Shown here piece by piece: positions 12,574 through 23,015 of a DNA stretch of 64,000 nt. This stretch comes from Polysphondylium violaceum (taxonomy: Eukaryota; Evosea; Eumycetozoa; Dictyosteliales; Dictyosteliaceae), in the NCBI GenBank assembly GCA_000277445.1, contig AJWJ01000010.1:44590-108589 (forward strand), given 5' to 3'. The notes beneath the pieces were generated by a model, which saw only the letters and a program-made list of their open reading frames with translations, did no database searches and was not told the DNA's origin. The position numbers were made by a program, and so were the translations under genes. The stretch's first letter is position 1. Every line of letters begins with the position of its first letter.

Positions 12574-13464
12574 TTACCAAAAGAGATCCATAACCACACT
12601 ACCTACTATACAAACAACACCAAGAGGTGCTGCAGGTGTGAAAAGAAGAGCTGTACCAACCATATTAAGACCAGCAGATGTACATTGCTTTGCTTTTTCG
12701 CTAGAAGATTTGGTTTCATCAGAGAGGGCATCATATATTGAGTATGCACTCATTGCAACCCCCACTACACCCATTGTCGAACCCATAGCCTTGGTGGTGA
12801 TTTTGCCAAATGCACATAAACCTGCTGAGGTAGTCGTAACTGCTGTGCCAGTAGTAGTAACTACAGCCTTTGTTATATTTTTAGCAGTTGGCTCTTTATA
12901 GGCTTGGTGGATATCAATACCAGATGCAATGGCACCTGCGCCCAAAGCTAGAGGAAGAGCAACTTTATTTACAGCATTGGTTGCTTTGGTTGCTTTATCC
13001 GCCAATGAGGTAAGTTTCTCAACTCCGGTGCCAAGTTGTTCAGATTTCAACATTATATTTCTAATACCTTTAGCAGTGGATGAAGTAACTTTGGCAGTGG
13101 TACTAATAGTATCGGCAGCACTAGCGGCAAATCCAGTAGAGGTCAATGCAATTCGAGCTTTGTCTTCTTTACCCATAGCTTCAAAAAAGGCTTTAGCACT
13201 TTGGTATGCACCAACTCCTGAAATTACAACATTACCACCATTTACCGTAGCACTTTTTGCTTTTTGTAAATTAACTTTGTTCTCTGTTGCTACATTTGCT
13301 ATGAATTCTGGGGCAGTCTTAGGTGCTACAGAAGGAGCTGTTTCTGGGTTGTGATGATCAATTGTGGCCCTATCTTGTTTTCTATCATAGCCGGCTACTG
13401 TTGAAGAATCTGTTAATTTCAACTCTTTGGTAGCAGTTGTTGAAGAACGACTTTCAAATCCTGA
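12574..13464 (-). pseudogene. Ala/Gly-rich hydrophobic region downstream of the ART-like frame (out of frame with it)
   Basis: This frame is open from 13464 to a stop at 12574 and has no ATG near its start. It overlaps the end of the ART-like frame in a different phase. The natural reading is one gene broken by a single frameshift between about 13419 and 13464. The translation is rich in Ala, Thr, Val and Gly. It has at least three hydrophobic glycine/alanine segments (around VALPLALGAGAIASG, AMGSTMGVVGVAMSAY and TPAAPLGVVCIVGSVV) separated by Lys-rich linkers. This resembles membrane-inserting or translocation-type helices and not a globular enzyme. GC content is clearly above the surrounding DNA. 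No family is recognised, and a membrane role is inference from composition. A tiny intron in the overlap would be only about 27 nt, too short to be credible. Confidence 0.55.
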
Positions 13465-14081
13465 TCATGATGAGGACCCTCTTTACCAGTGAGAATATTT
13501 TTACTAGGTACGACATCACTTCCACCAAGTTGTGGAGATCTGTTAACAGCCTTGGCCACTGCATTTGCTTCTATGCTATCCATGGTATGGTTTGTATTAA
13601 CTACATGAGTATCTTTGGAAGCATAGACATCCAAGATCCCTCCTTCCTTTGAAGAGATGTATCCTGTCGTTACAATTGGATCTGGACTTGAATAAAAGCC
13701 ATCCCATTGAGGTTTATCTTTAAAAATTGTTGGTCTAAGTTTTACATTTGGATCGAGTAAATCATTATATGCATCACTACCATGATACCCAACATATTTC
13801 ATATCTTTTAATGTATCTGGTGTGGTTTTTTTAACTTGGTCGTATTTTGGATTGATTACCTCCAACTTTTCCATTTTAAGGGTATCATTTGTTAAATTTG
13901 TCTTCTTTATCTCAACATACATTTGGTTTATACTAGAAACTCCATTTTCCGTTACGTTAATTTTTGCAGGTACATAACTTGGTTTTTTTGGTATAACATT
14001 TTTGATTACTTGATTTGCATTATTACACTTTTGAATATTTTCAAAGAACTTAATCTTTGATTGAATTTCTGATGAAGGCAT
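13419..14081 (-). CDS. diphtheria-toxin/exotoxin-A-type ADP-ribosyltransferase-like protein (N-terminal part; frame breaks at the end)
   Basis: 220 codons from a genuine ATG at 14081. Residues about 96-150 carry the hallmark order of DT-group (H-Y-Y/E) mono-ADP-ribosyltransferases. It starts with YVGYHGS (His100 as the NAD-contacting His), continues with an Asp/Trp region, then WDGFYSSPDP, then a Tyr in TTGY (141), then GGILDVYAS. In exotoxin A, cholix and diphtheria toxin this core transfers ADP-ribose from NAD to diphthamide on elongation factor 2. The catalytic Glu expected later is not securely assigned; E201 (in GKEG) is the best visible candidate. The N-terminal 90 residues are Lys/Asn-rich and unrecognised. 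The catalytic-like domain comes before, not after, the hydrophobic part, the reverse of exotoxin A. Target, secretion and activity are unknown. The frame ends at 13419 and coding character continues in another frame. Confidence 0.6.
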   Translation of the reverse strand: MPSSEIQSKIKFFENIQKCNNANQVIKNVIPKKPSYVPAKINVTENGVSSINQMYVEIKKTNLTNDTLKMEKLEVINPKYDQVKKTTPDTLKDMKYVGYHGSDAYNDLLDPNVKLRPTIFKDKPQWDGFYSSPDPIVTTGYISSKEGGILDVYASKDTHVVNTNHTMDSIEANAVAKAVNRSPQLGGSDVVPSKNILTGKEGPHHDQDLKVVLQQLLPKS

Positions 14082-14387
14082 TGGGTCTAATATATATATT
14101 GAAATGAATTATAATGATCTTCATGTCGGACTATTTATATCTTTTTTTTCATTTCTCATATTTGGCAGAAAAACTTTAAAATTTTAAAATTTATTCTGAT
14201 CTTTTTCACAAATATTTTTACCAGGATGAGAATTGGGATGGAAGTTGTTCAATTCCCAAACAACGACACCAAAAATATCTAGCAATAATATCCAAAAATG
14301 TATTGTTCGTTTTTAATACTTTTTTTTTTTCAAAATTATTGAGACAAACTGTATAATGTTTGGTATGAGAATTAAAATTAAAATTTA
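14082..14387. other. intergenic
   Basis: About 300 nt, AT-rich with a TATATATA patch just upstream of the ART-like ATG (14090-14100), which may be its core promoter. Nothing else was seen. Confidence 0.5.
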
Positions 14388-15902
14388 TTAATTTGCGTAG
14401 TATTTATAAAAGCATGCCAAACACAAATCTCTATAAGGATCACTATGGTAGAAAACTATTAAACTTTCACTAAATTTTTGATGGCACCAATTGCAATTCC
14501 ATGATATTTCATCATAAATTTGAAATGGACTTTCAACTTTAATAAATTTAGAACGTTCAATTGTAAGTTCAGTTGGAAGAGATCTTGAATTTTTCATATC
14601 AAATGGTGTTGAATCAATATGTTGATGATGATGATGACGATGAGATATTTCATTATTATTATTACTCAAAGTACTTCTTTTTTTAGTTTTATCCATACAA
14701 TTGGAGCACAAATCATAAACTTTACATGTTGTACAATGATAAATATCGGTGGATTGAGCACTACAAGCATTGCAATAGGCTCTTTGTCCATAGACTTCTA
14801 AACCATTCATAAAATACAAGGGATCTGGATGTAAAGATGAATAAAATGGACCATTTGATTGGGCCTTTGGACTAGTTTCAAATTGTTTTTCAATGGCACA
14901 AAATCTACAAACATCTAAACCACAATCTTGACAATTGTATTTTTCACTTAATCCTTTACCAAATGCTGTACAGACATGACATACCCATTGATCATAGTGA
15001 GAGATTGGTCTCTTAATAAAACTATGCTTATGACTATTTATAGATCTATTTGCAGGAGATGTTGTAATTGTCATATTTGGAAATGTGCTGACTGTTGTTT
15101 TTGAGGTTGAATCAAATTGTTGTTGTAGTGTTGTTGATTCACTAACAGGTGTTGATACTATTACTGGATTAGTAATGGTAGTGTTCATATATTTTTGAAT
15201 ACTAGCATTTAATCCTTTAATAGAGTTTGGCTTTATATCTACAGGTTGTTGTTGTTGTTGTTGTTGGGTATCCAAATTAAATCTAAAATACATTTTTGAA
15301 TCATTCCCCATTGTATAATTATAATTATAATAATCATTTAAAACATCTTTTACATTTGATTTCTCTAGATTACTATTATCAATAATATTATTACTATTAT
15401 CTATATCATTATTAGGATCTATTCTTTCTTGGTTGTTATTGATATCGCTATAATTTTCTTTATTATTACTGTTATTATTTAATATTGATTGTATACTAAA
15501 AGTTGATGAAATATTACTATTACTATTGTCATCTATATTACTACTACTACTACTACTATTACCCATACTAATAATAGTACTATTGTTATTATTATCTATA
15601 TCTTTTTTAATTGGTTGTTCATTTAATGAATCAGATTTAATTGGAGTGGTTGGAGGAGTGGATTTTAAAGTTATCTCTTGAATTTTAGCAATCAAAGAAG
15701 AAATCACATGATCATAACATAGAATATCATCTACTTTTGAATTTGTAAATTCTTTTCTACAAATTGGACAATTCTTTTTATCTCTTACCCATTCATAAAC
15801 ACAACTTTTATGAAATATATGAGAACAAGGTAATCTATGAGGACGCAGCTCCCCATTGGTTGAAAACTCTAGACAACAGATTGAACACTCTAGGTCACTC
15901 AT
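14388..15902 (-). CDS. RING-H2 protein with C-terminal cysteine-rich zinc modules, likely E3 ubiquitin ligase
   Basis: Single exon, 504 residues, ATG at 15902. Residues 6-48 form a RING-H2 finger: C6-x2-C9, C26-x-H28-x2-H31-x2-C34, C45-x2-C48 (HIFHKSCVYEWV...CPIC). RING-H2 domains recruit E2 enzymes, so ubiquitin ligase activity is expected. The middle (about 90-290) is Asn/Ser-rich low-complexity sequence. The last 210 residues hold several CxxC pairs in repeated modules (WVCHVC, CQDCGLDVCRFC, CNAC, CTTC, CSNC, WNCNWC, CLAC). They resemble treble-clef or B-box/PHD-like zinc modules, but I cannot name the family. Substrates are unknown. The gene is followed by the XRN gene on the same strand. 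Confidence 0.85.
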   Translation of the reverse strand: MSDLECSICCLEFSTNGELRPHRLPCSHIFHKSCVYEWVRDKKNCPICRKEFTNSKVDDILCYDHVISSLIAKIQEITLKSTPPTTPIKSDSLNEQPIKKDIDNNNNSTIISMGNSSSSSSNIDDNSNSNISSTFSIQSILNNNSNNKENYSDINNNQERIDPNNDIDNSNNIIDNSNLEKSNVKDVLNDYYNYNYTMGNDSKMYFRFNLDTQQQQQQQPVDIKPNSIKGLNASIQKYMNTTITNPVIVSTPVSESTTLQQQFDSTSKTTVSTFPNMTITTSPANRSINSHKHSFIKRPISHYDQWVCHVCTAFGKGLSEKYNCQDCGLDVCRFCAIEKQFETSPKAQSNGPFYSSLHPDPLYFMNGLEVYGQRAYCNACSAQSTDIYHCTTCKVYDLCSNCMDKTKKRSTLSNNNNEISHRHHHHQHIDSTPFDMKNSRSLPTELTIERSKFIKVESPFQIYDEISWNCNWCHQKFSESLIVFYHSDPYRDLCLACFYKYYAN

Positions 15903-16109
15903 CTGTTTCTAAATTAATGTGCGTATGTGTCTGTGTTTAGTTGTTATCCCTACAAGTCAGTCATACATAAACAACAATGTGGGATATCGAGTAAAAGCTG
16001 ACTGAAAACACAAAAAAATTCAAAAACTCAAAAAAAAAAATTGAAATTTTTAAAAATTGAAAAAAAAATTCTGTGAAAATTTTTCCTCGTAGAAAAGAGA
16101 GAAATGAGT

Positions 16110-18956
16110 TTATTGTTGAGAAGTAGTGGTTATTGTAGTAGTGTTGTTTGAGGTTTTAATTCTTTTGAGTGGTTTATCACTACTCTTTTGTTGAATAGTC
16201 GAAGGTCTCTTTTCTTCAATATTGCTTTCTTTGGTTTTAGTTTTTTTTTCTTTTTTCAAAGGTGCTGCTGCAGGTGCAGTACTAGTAGTGGTCGTAGTAG
16301 TGGTAGTATCTTTGGGTTCTTTTGTTTTTCTAATATATCTTTTTGGGGCTTGTGGTTGAATAGGTTGTTGAGGTTGTTGTTGTTGAGGTTGTTGTTGTTG
16401 AGGTTGTTGTTGTTGAGGTTGTGGGTATGGTCTAAAGTGATTAGGATGATTAAAATTAACATGTGGCTGGTGTTGTTGTTGTTTAAAGTGATTCATAGGT
16501 TGATTAATATTAACAATGGGTTGATGTTGTTGTTGTTGTTTTTGACTGCCTACACTAAGGTTATTTAAACTATATCTTAGGCTACGAGTAGATTGATTAT
16601 TATTGTTATTATTGTTATTATAGTTATTATTATTTTGATGAAAACTTTTGGGTTGATGTTGATTATTATAAGGACGATAACTAGCATTGGGGTTGGTTTG
16701 GAAACTAAAGTCTTTATGAGTGTTAACAAGTTCATATTGATGAGTATCGATGGCTTGATGACAATTTAATTCTTTATATTCTTCAACTTTATCACCTTTT
16801 ACTTTAAACAAGACGGTTGGATTAAACGTTAGTTGAGATTTAAACTTTTCGTCCAATGGTCCTTTTTTGGTGTGAATATCCAAAAGATTGACCAAATGAT
16901 CCAAATGATCTTGTTTGGTAAATGATTTCAATGCAATGTTTCTCTTTAAGTTATAATATGGATGAAGTTTGTAGATTGGATGATATATTGATGGAACTAA
17001 ATATTTAGACTATAATAGAATAGAGATGTGACTGGATTAGTATTGATTATGAGAGTAGATATCATTTCATTAATCTAAACATACAGAATAATCTAATAAA
17101 GCAAATGAAAAATATAGTGGAATCAATGGAGAAGATTTAACGGGACCTGGTGGCTTGATGTCATTGAAAATAGCGGTACAACTCAATATCTCTTGGAGTT
17201 TCAGAGAGTTAAAGGCATAGAAATAATTGAAATCTGTGCAAACACCTTGGAAGTACTTCATTTGCCAAAGTAGACCATAGACATACGAGTTTGCATTGGT
17301 TGCTAAAGGAGTACGATCGGTTGTTGTTGTCTTTTCATAGTATTTAACTTCGTCAAAAATAAGATCGACCTTGTAAACATATTTGGGCGATTGCTGAATC
17401 ACTGGCAAATGTTGTTCCCAGTAGGGATGTTGTTTGGTGATAAACTTTTTGTATAAAGATATTTTATCCTTGTGCGAATCAATCTCGACGTCATTGATGG
17501 TCAAGGAAAAGCCGCCTCTGGGACCAGGCACCACTTTGGCAATTTCTTTAATCACACCTCCATTTACTTTTGGATAGCTGTTGTTTTTAAAGGTGATCAA
17601 CTGCGATAGCTTGTTTGAATAGAATGTTGATTCAGATTCAGTATCATTGTTTTTGTTTTTGTTGTTCCAACTACCGCCACCATATCTGTTAGAATATGGG
17701 GAGCTGTTGCTATTTGTTTCAATCAATTGTAACAATGTTTTGTGGTTAATGGTATTTGATTGTAAATCAAATATAGCCAAAGGAGTCTTTCGATATTGTT
17801 CCCAAATTGCATCGAATCCCCAATCTCTGACACCGGGTAAATAATCGGAGCCAATAGTAAGTAGAGAAAGAAACACAAAATCAACAATAACTTGTTCAGG
17901 ATCCTTGGACAAGGGTACTGAATCTTGAATCGATTGCTTCAATGTTGGAATATGGATTGTAAATGTAGGCGATACAAAAGTAATATTAAAATTATTAATT
18001 AAACCGTATAATATGAAATCTGAATCACTATTATATATAAAGTAGTCGTATTAATATCGATTGCTCTCTATTATGTGTGTTCTATCTATGACACTTACTT
18101 TGAAATAATACCAATGGGAGAATCAACAGGATGATTCATCTTTTTAATGTGCTGAATAATTTTCCATTCACCTTCACCCAATCTATCGGCACCAGAGATA
18201 TAGATATCATTGAGTTTTGAGAGTGTTCTAATGTCACTTGTCTTTAAGAAATTGATTAGATCATTCTTTAAATCAACCATAAAATGGGTACCTGGTGTAA
18301 AGTTTAATGAAGAGAAATCTTCAGGTTGCAAAATACTATTTGGTATATCAATATCTGGATAGCCTTGATTTAATATTTTACCTTCACCTTCGGTTCTAAG
18401 AATCTTTTCAAAATCAAAATCAATCTCTTCGTCATCCTCATCATCATTATCATCTTGATTCTCTTCATCTTGTTGAATTTCCTTTTCCACCTTTTCAATC
18501 TCCTCTTTGTTACTCTCCTTTCTAAGTTTTTCTAAATATAGTTTCTTTGCTAAAAAGATAACTTTTGCATTCTCACTTTTCTATGAGTACAGTGATGTTA
18601 ATATATCTAATCTAATCTAACGTATCTTTATAATATCGTAAACTCATAGTTACAGCAAGTCTTCTTTTTTTTTGTTCAATCATTTTTGAACGTGGACCTG
18701 GACCATCCAAACACAAGAATAAAGATTTTCTTGGAGGGTTTTGAAGAATAAGTTTTCTTAAGCTAAATCTAAGTCCTTTTAATACACTTTGTGCATTTCC
18801 TTTTTTCTTTCCCACTGTGAATTGATACAAAAGATTGTTTAGATCAAAATAAACATGTTCATATTTAGTCCCTCCTCCTCCTCCTCCTTGCACAGTGTTC
18901 TTTATGATTTGTGGGTAAGTTTTATTTATAAACCTAGTAATATCTGATATACCCAT
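16110..18956 (-). CDS. XRN-family 5'-3' exoribonuclease
   Basis: Four exons: 18654-18956, 18099-18580, 17085-18027 and 16110-17009; 875 residues. Intron 1 must use the donor inside codons after RRLA, because only that keeps frame. The sequence begins MGISDITRFINKTYP, as XRN proteins do. Acidic metal-binding motifs follow in order: YFDLNNLLY (residues about 35-43), LCLDGPGPRSKMIEQKKRR (residues about 80-98), GEGEWKIIQHI, NDSDFILYGL (GGDADL in most XRNs) and TIGSDYLPGV (GNDFLP). These form the catalytic centre that degrades 5'-monophosphate RNA. The protein is shorter than XRN1 and lacks its long C-terminal region. Its last 200 residues are Asn/Gln/Thr-rich and Lys-rich. It could act in the nucleus or the cytosol. 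Confidence 0.9.
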
Positions 18957-19667
18957 TTTTAATAATTAATAACAAATATAACAAATAACAATGTTTTGTA
19001 TATGCAAATGAATAATAAATAATCGGTTTGTGAAAAAAAACGAAAAAAATCAAAATTTACCCCAATTTTTTTGAAAAAGAAGAAATTTTTTTTTTTATGG
19101 ATAATTAAGTGTATAATGATAATGAAAGGCTACTCGATAATCAACCAGACTTGTTAGTGATCACTATAAATTTATTGAAGTAGACAAAATGTCACTAGCA
19201 TCTAGAGTTCATAACAGAAAATTTCTTTTACACTTGCTCTTGATTCAGAAATGAGGTGAAAAAACAAATATAACCCTTAAAATAGTTAGTCACTCACAAT
19301 CTTTTGATTGATCCTAATTAGTGGCCTTTGGATAATGAATAATTAAATTATTAAAACTTTTTTGGTGTTTATCATCAACCAAATTAATGGACGGGTAGTT
19401 TTTTATCCCCCATCATTTATCAAATATAGAAAATGGCACTGTTTTCAACCCTTTTTCCTATTTTTAGATTAAAATTATATAATTATTTTATTTGTTATAA
19501 CATAATTTTATTTATTATTATTTATTTAAAGTTCACTACTGTACTCTAAATTTTATCATTTTAACAAATAATCATTTTAACAAACTTATACAAAAGTTTT
19601 TTGTTTATTTTTCACTTTGTTTTTTTTTATTCCAAAATTAAAACTGATAATTTTGTTTCTATAATAG
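18957..19667. other. intergenic, very AT-rich
   Basis: About 700 nt between the XRN start and the thioredoxin remnant. I searched it for a codon pattern that could encode the missing W-C-x-x-C active site and found none. Poly-T and TTTATTA runs dominate. Confidence 0.5.
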
Positions 19668-19950
19668 GTAAAGCAACGGATCCAAAAGTTGAAGAAATGG
19701 CAAAAGAGAATCCAAGTATTAATTTCCTCAAAGTAAATTTTGATCATGTGCAAGAGCATCCTATAGCCGATACAGTGCCATGTATGTATAACTATCCCAA
19801 AGGTTACTCTACAATGCTCACCTCTAACAATATCAAAAATAATTAATTTTAGATGTTCCTTACTTTATTTCTAGAAAAAATGGGGAAGTTATTTCTCAAG
19901 ATGCTAATCCATTTGCTATGAGTAACATGGTAAAAGAATTACTCAGATAG
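19668..19950 (+). pseudogene. truncated thioredoxin-like gene lacking the CxxC half
   Basis: Two exons fit in frame: about 19668-19781 and 19853-19950 (GT..AG, phase 1). The translation KATDPKVEEMAKENP, INFLKVNFDHVQE, ADTVPYVPYFISRKNGEV follows the middle and C-terminal part of thioredoxin: helix 2, strand 3, the loop before the cis-Pro, and the strand with G. The N-terminal strand and the WCGPC active site should directly precede KAT but are absent. No upstream exon with a Cys pair was seen. It may be a 5'-truncated duplicate, or a redox-inactive thioredoxin fold with an unseen first exon. The reading frame of the remaining part is intact. Confidence 0.55.
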
Positions 19951-20431
19951 ATAAAAAATTTATTTATAATTTTTTATAAAATAACTTGTAACTATCGTTA
20001 TAAAATCTCATTTATCCCAATCAAATCCAATAGAAAATGAAAAATATTATCAAGAGCCTATTAATAAAAAATAAAAAAATTCTCCTCTGATCTTTTGTGT
20101 TATGATTTCAAGTTTTTTTATTGGGATTGTCATGTTAATTTTAGAAAGCATCGTTTACTCTAGCAATACAATGCCATACGAATTCTTTTAAATTATTTCT
20201 CGAATCAAAGTGATTTTGATCGATTATTCAAACTAATCACCAAAAAAAAAAAATAAAAAACAAATTCAAAATTTAGATCCAAAAATAACCCCTGTTGAAG
20301 AAGACGGCTAGTGGTATCTCCCTATTAGTTAGCTTCTTCTTCAGTATCAAGGCTTATGGTGGATTTTGAAATTTAAATAAATTTATTATAGTTGTTTTTT
20401 TGATAAATCTAATACTCTACTCTTTTTTTTT
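19951..20431. other. intergenic with a strong hairpin
   Basis: Region between convergent genes. It contains the imperfect inverted repeat at 20295-20344 (listed separately) and AT-rich DNA. No coding sequence was seen. Confidence 0.5.
20295..20344. repeat. hairpin-forming inverted repeat
   Basis: TGAAGAAGA and GCTA on the left arm pair with TAGC and TCTTCTTCA on the right arm, across a small internal loop and a 19-nt terminal loop. It lies in the 3' flanks of two convergent genes. It could be a structured small RNA or a 3'-processing structure. Confidence 0.6.
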
Positions 20432-22491
20432 TTAAAAACCATCTTCATCTTCTTCATCTTCTTCATCTTCTTCATTAAATTCACCATCTTCATCTTCATC
20501 GTCATTACCCCAATGATGATTAAACTGATTACGGGGTGGTCTTGCAACTTCTTTGATTGGAGATCTGACGACATTGTCCTTAAAGTACTTTGAGCAAGTC
20601 CAGGCATTGGTACCTCTAAGATCAAGTGAAATTAAATTTGGTAAAGATTTTGATAAATGCTCCATGTTGAGATCAGTGATAAGGGCATTATTTGATAGAT
20701 CCAATGTTTGGAGTGTTTTTATATTAGATAGATAGAGTAGGGCTTGATCATCGATTTTGGTCGACTTTAGTGTCAATGATCGTAGACTGAGGTTTTGGAG
20801 AGAAGAAACACCTGCATTACCCACAAGAGTTCTACTCAATTGTAAATCACGAATAGATTTCATGTAGTAGGCAATGGTTTCCATACTAGAGTCAGATACC
20901 TTTGTATTGGACAATGACAAATCCACCAAGTTTCTTAAATTTGTCAAACTACTGATATCATCCACTTTGTTGTAATCTGTGAGATCCAATTTTCTAATCA
21001 AAACCAAATGATTGAGATATTGAATTGATTTACTGTCCAATGAATCTCGACCTGGTAAAACAATACTATTTAATTTACCAAGATTTCTTAAATTGACAAA
21101 TCCCATACCACAAATTTTAGTTTGATTTATATCTAAATCTCTAAGACTATCTTTCATATCTATTTATTTAAATTATTAATAAATATTATTTTTATCATTT
21201 TTATTATTAAATATACTTACAAGTAATGGAAAATAAAGATTGATTTGTTAAATAATGACAATTTGGTACTGATAAAAGAATTAAATTGGATAAAGATTTT
21301 GATAAAGTTAAAATACTTTTATCATTGATTTGTGTTCCACCTAAATATAAGTATTTCATTTTCTTATATGAAGCTATAACATCGATACTGGCATCAGTGA
21401 TATTACAATAAGAAAGATCCAGTGTAGAAATATTTGTTAAATATGTTAATTCCATAAATCCTCTATCGGAAATGGATGTATTTCTAAGATATAATTCGTC
21501 CAATTGTAAAAAGTCTATAATTATGATATTAATATATAATTATAATAGTACTTGACTTTTATGATTATTGATACATTACTTTTAATACACTTTAAACCAT
21601 TGTCTGTAATTTTAGTATCTCTAAGATCAAGAACTCTAATATCTAAAAATCTTTTAAAAATATTCATACCATAATCTAAATTATAGAAAAAGTATTAATA
21701 AATATTAAACATTAGTGTACTAATAATTTGTATTTATATATATATGTACCTGTAATTCGGCCACAATTACTAAAATTAACTCTTTGAACTTCAGTCATAA
21801 ATTTAAAACTTTCTTCAAGAAAGTTATTGTTGATAATGTGTCTTTGATTAGATAAATTTAATTCATAAAATTTTACACCAGCAGTTACTAATTGATGAAT
21901 TTTAGGTCTGTCTAGTGATTTGTTTGCAATCATAATCTCTAATAGTCTTGAAACTAAATCTGGTGATAAGGATCTTAATTTACCTTGATAGGGATTCAAA
22001 TCTTTACTCATTTTGAGTAGACATAAATCTACCAATTTTTTAATTGAATAATCCTCTCTCTTTTTGCCAGCCAATGTTGGACTTGTTAAAGGTGATGTAT
22101 TATTATTATTATTGTTACTCTCTGTTGTAAATCTATTTTCAATTGAATTTACAAATGCATCTCTATCCTGTTTAACATCACCAGTGAGTATTGGTCCTGT
22201 AGCCAAAGATGGATTAACATTTGAACTATCTACCAATTGATGTCCTGTGCCTCCAAAAGGCTGTGGAGGTCCGTGATAACCAAAGCCACCACCTCCAAAA
22301 CCACCACCGCCGCCACCACCAAACATACCAGCAAATGGATTAGGTTGACCTATTAAATGATTTGGTGGATAGTTTTGTTGGAATGGATTAAATGTATTTA
22401 CTGCTTCATTATTCATTTCCTCCTCTAAAATATTTTCTTCATCTTCTTCATCTTCTTCATTTTGTTGCTCTATCTCTTCATCTTCTGGCTC

Positions 22492-22559
<68 letters not shown>

Positions 22560-22719
22560 CTACTTCTTCCTCCTCTTCCTCTTCCTCTTCCTCTACTACT
22601 CTATTTGCTTCCTCCTCTTTTCGACGAGCTTCTGCTTCTTGTTCTTCTACTAATTGCTTTTGTCTCTTTTCCAAGTATGCCAAATGCATTTGCTTTCTAA
22701 GTTCATTCAAATCACTCAT
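20432..22719 (-). CDS. leucine-rich-repeat protein with acidic/polyGln coiled-coil N-terminus
   Basis: Four exons: 21750-22719, 21580-21675, 21221-21514 and 20432-21159; 695 residues. Residues 1-95 are charged (RKQMHLAYLEKRQKQL) and then polyGlu and about 23 Gln, likely coiled coil. A Gly/Pro-rich segment follows. From about residue 225 comes a helical region (LRSLSPDLVSRLLEIMI), and then LRRs of the cysteine-containing/RAD7-AMN1 type run to about residue 640 (for example LDLSYCNITDASIDVIA, LSLSNTKVSDSSMETIA, LDLSNNALITDLNMEHL). The tail is acidic. Such LRR arrays bind proteins, often as adaptor parts of ubiquitin ligases. I see no F-box, so that role is only a possibility. Introns fall between repeats. 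Confidence 0.82.
22493..22559. repeat. CAA/TTG trinucleotide repeat (polyGln tract)
   Basis: An essentially pure run of TTG on the plus strand encodes the polyGln stretch of the LRR protein. Length variation between strains is expected. Confidence 0.9.
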
Positions 22720-23015
22720 TGTTGTATATATATGTATATCTATCTATCTATATATCTATATCATACATCTATCTAAAAAAACAATAACACCTTATGATCA
22801 TAAAAACTCACACCCTTTTTTAGAAAATTTTCATTTGGCAGCAACAAAAAATAATTAAAAAAACCACGCATGTGGAAAATAACAAGAAAAAAAGATTGAA
22901 AAATTTGAGGGGGAAAGAGACAATTTATGTTTATTTTTAAGCTACACTTTGCTATACTATACTATGATATACTATACTATACTCTATATCTATGACAATA
23001 GATTCACAAATATTC
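22720..23015. other. intergenic
   Basis: About 300 nt with ATCT/CTAT microsatellite patches at both ends (22730-22770, 22950-22985). It holds the LRR gene promoter and the GPAT 3' flank. No gene seen. Confidence 0.5.

Noticed and set aside
12638-13354. Plus-strand frames opposite the hydrophobic region
   Set aside because: Mirror of the Ala-rich minus-strand frame. The minus strand has the ART motif and the genuine ATG.
12574-14081. Bacterial-style operon with a 4-nt overlap between two genes
   Set aside because: The second frame has no ATG and the host is eukaryotic. A frameshift in one gene is simpler.
18640-18665. TTACAGCAA resembling the class I RNA motif
   Set aside because: It lies on the antisense of the first exon/intron of the XRN gene and lacks the flanking stem.
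22392-22700. Plus-strand Val/Leu-rich frames
   Set aside because: Antisense of the polyGln/polyGlu tract of the LRR gene.
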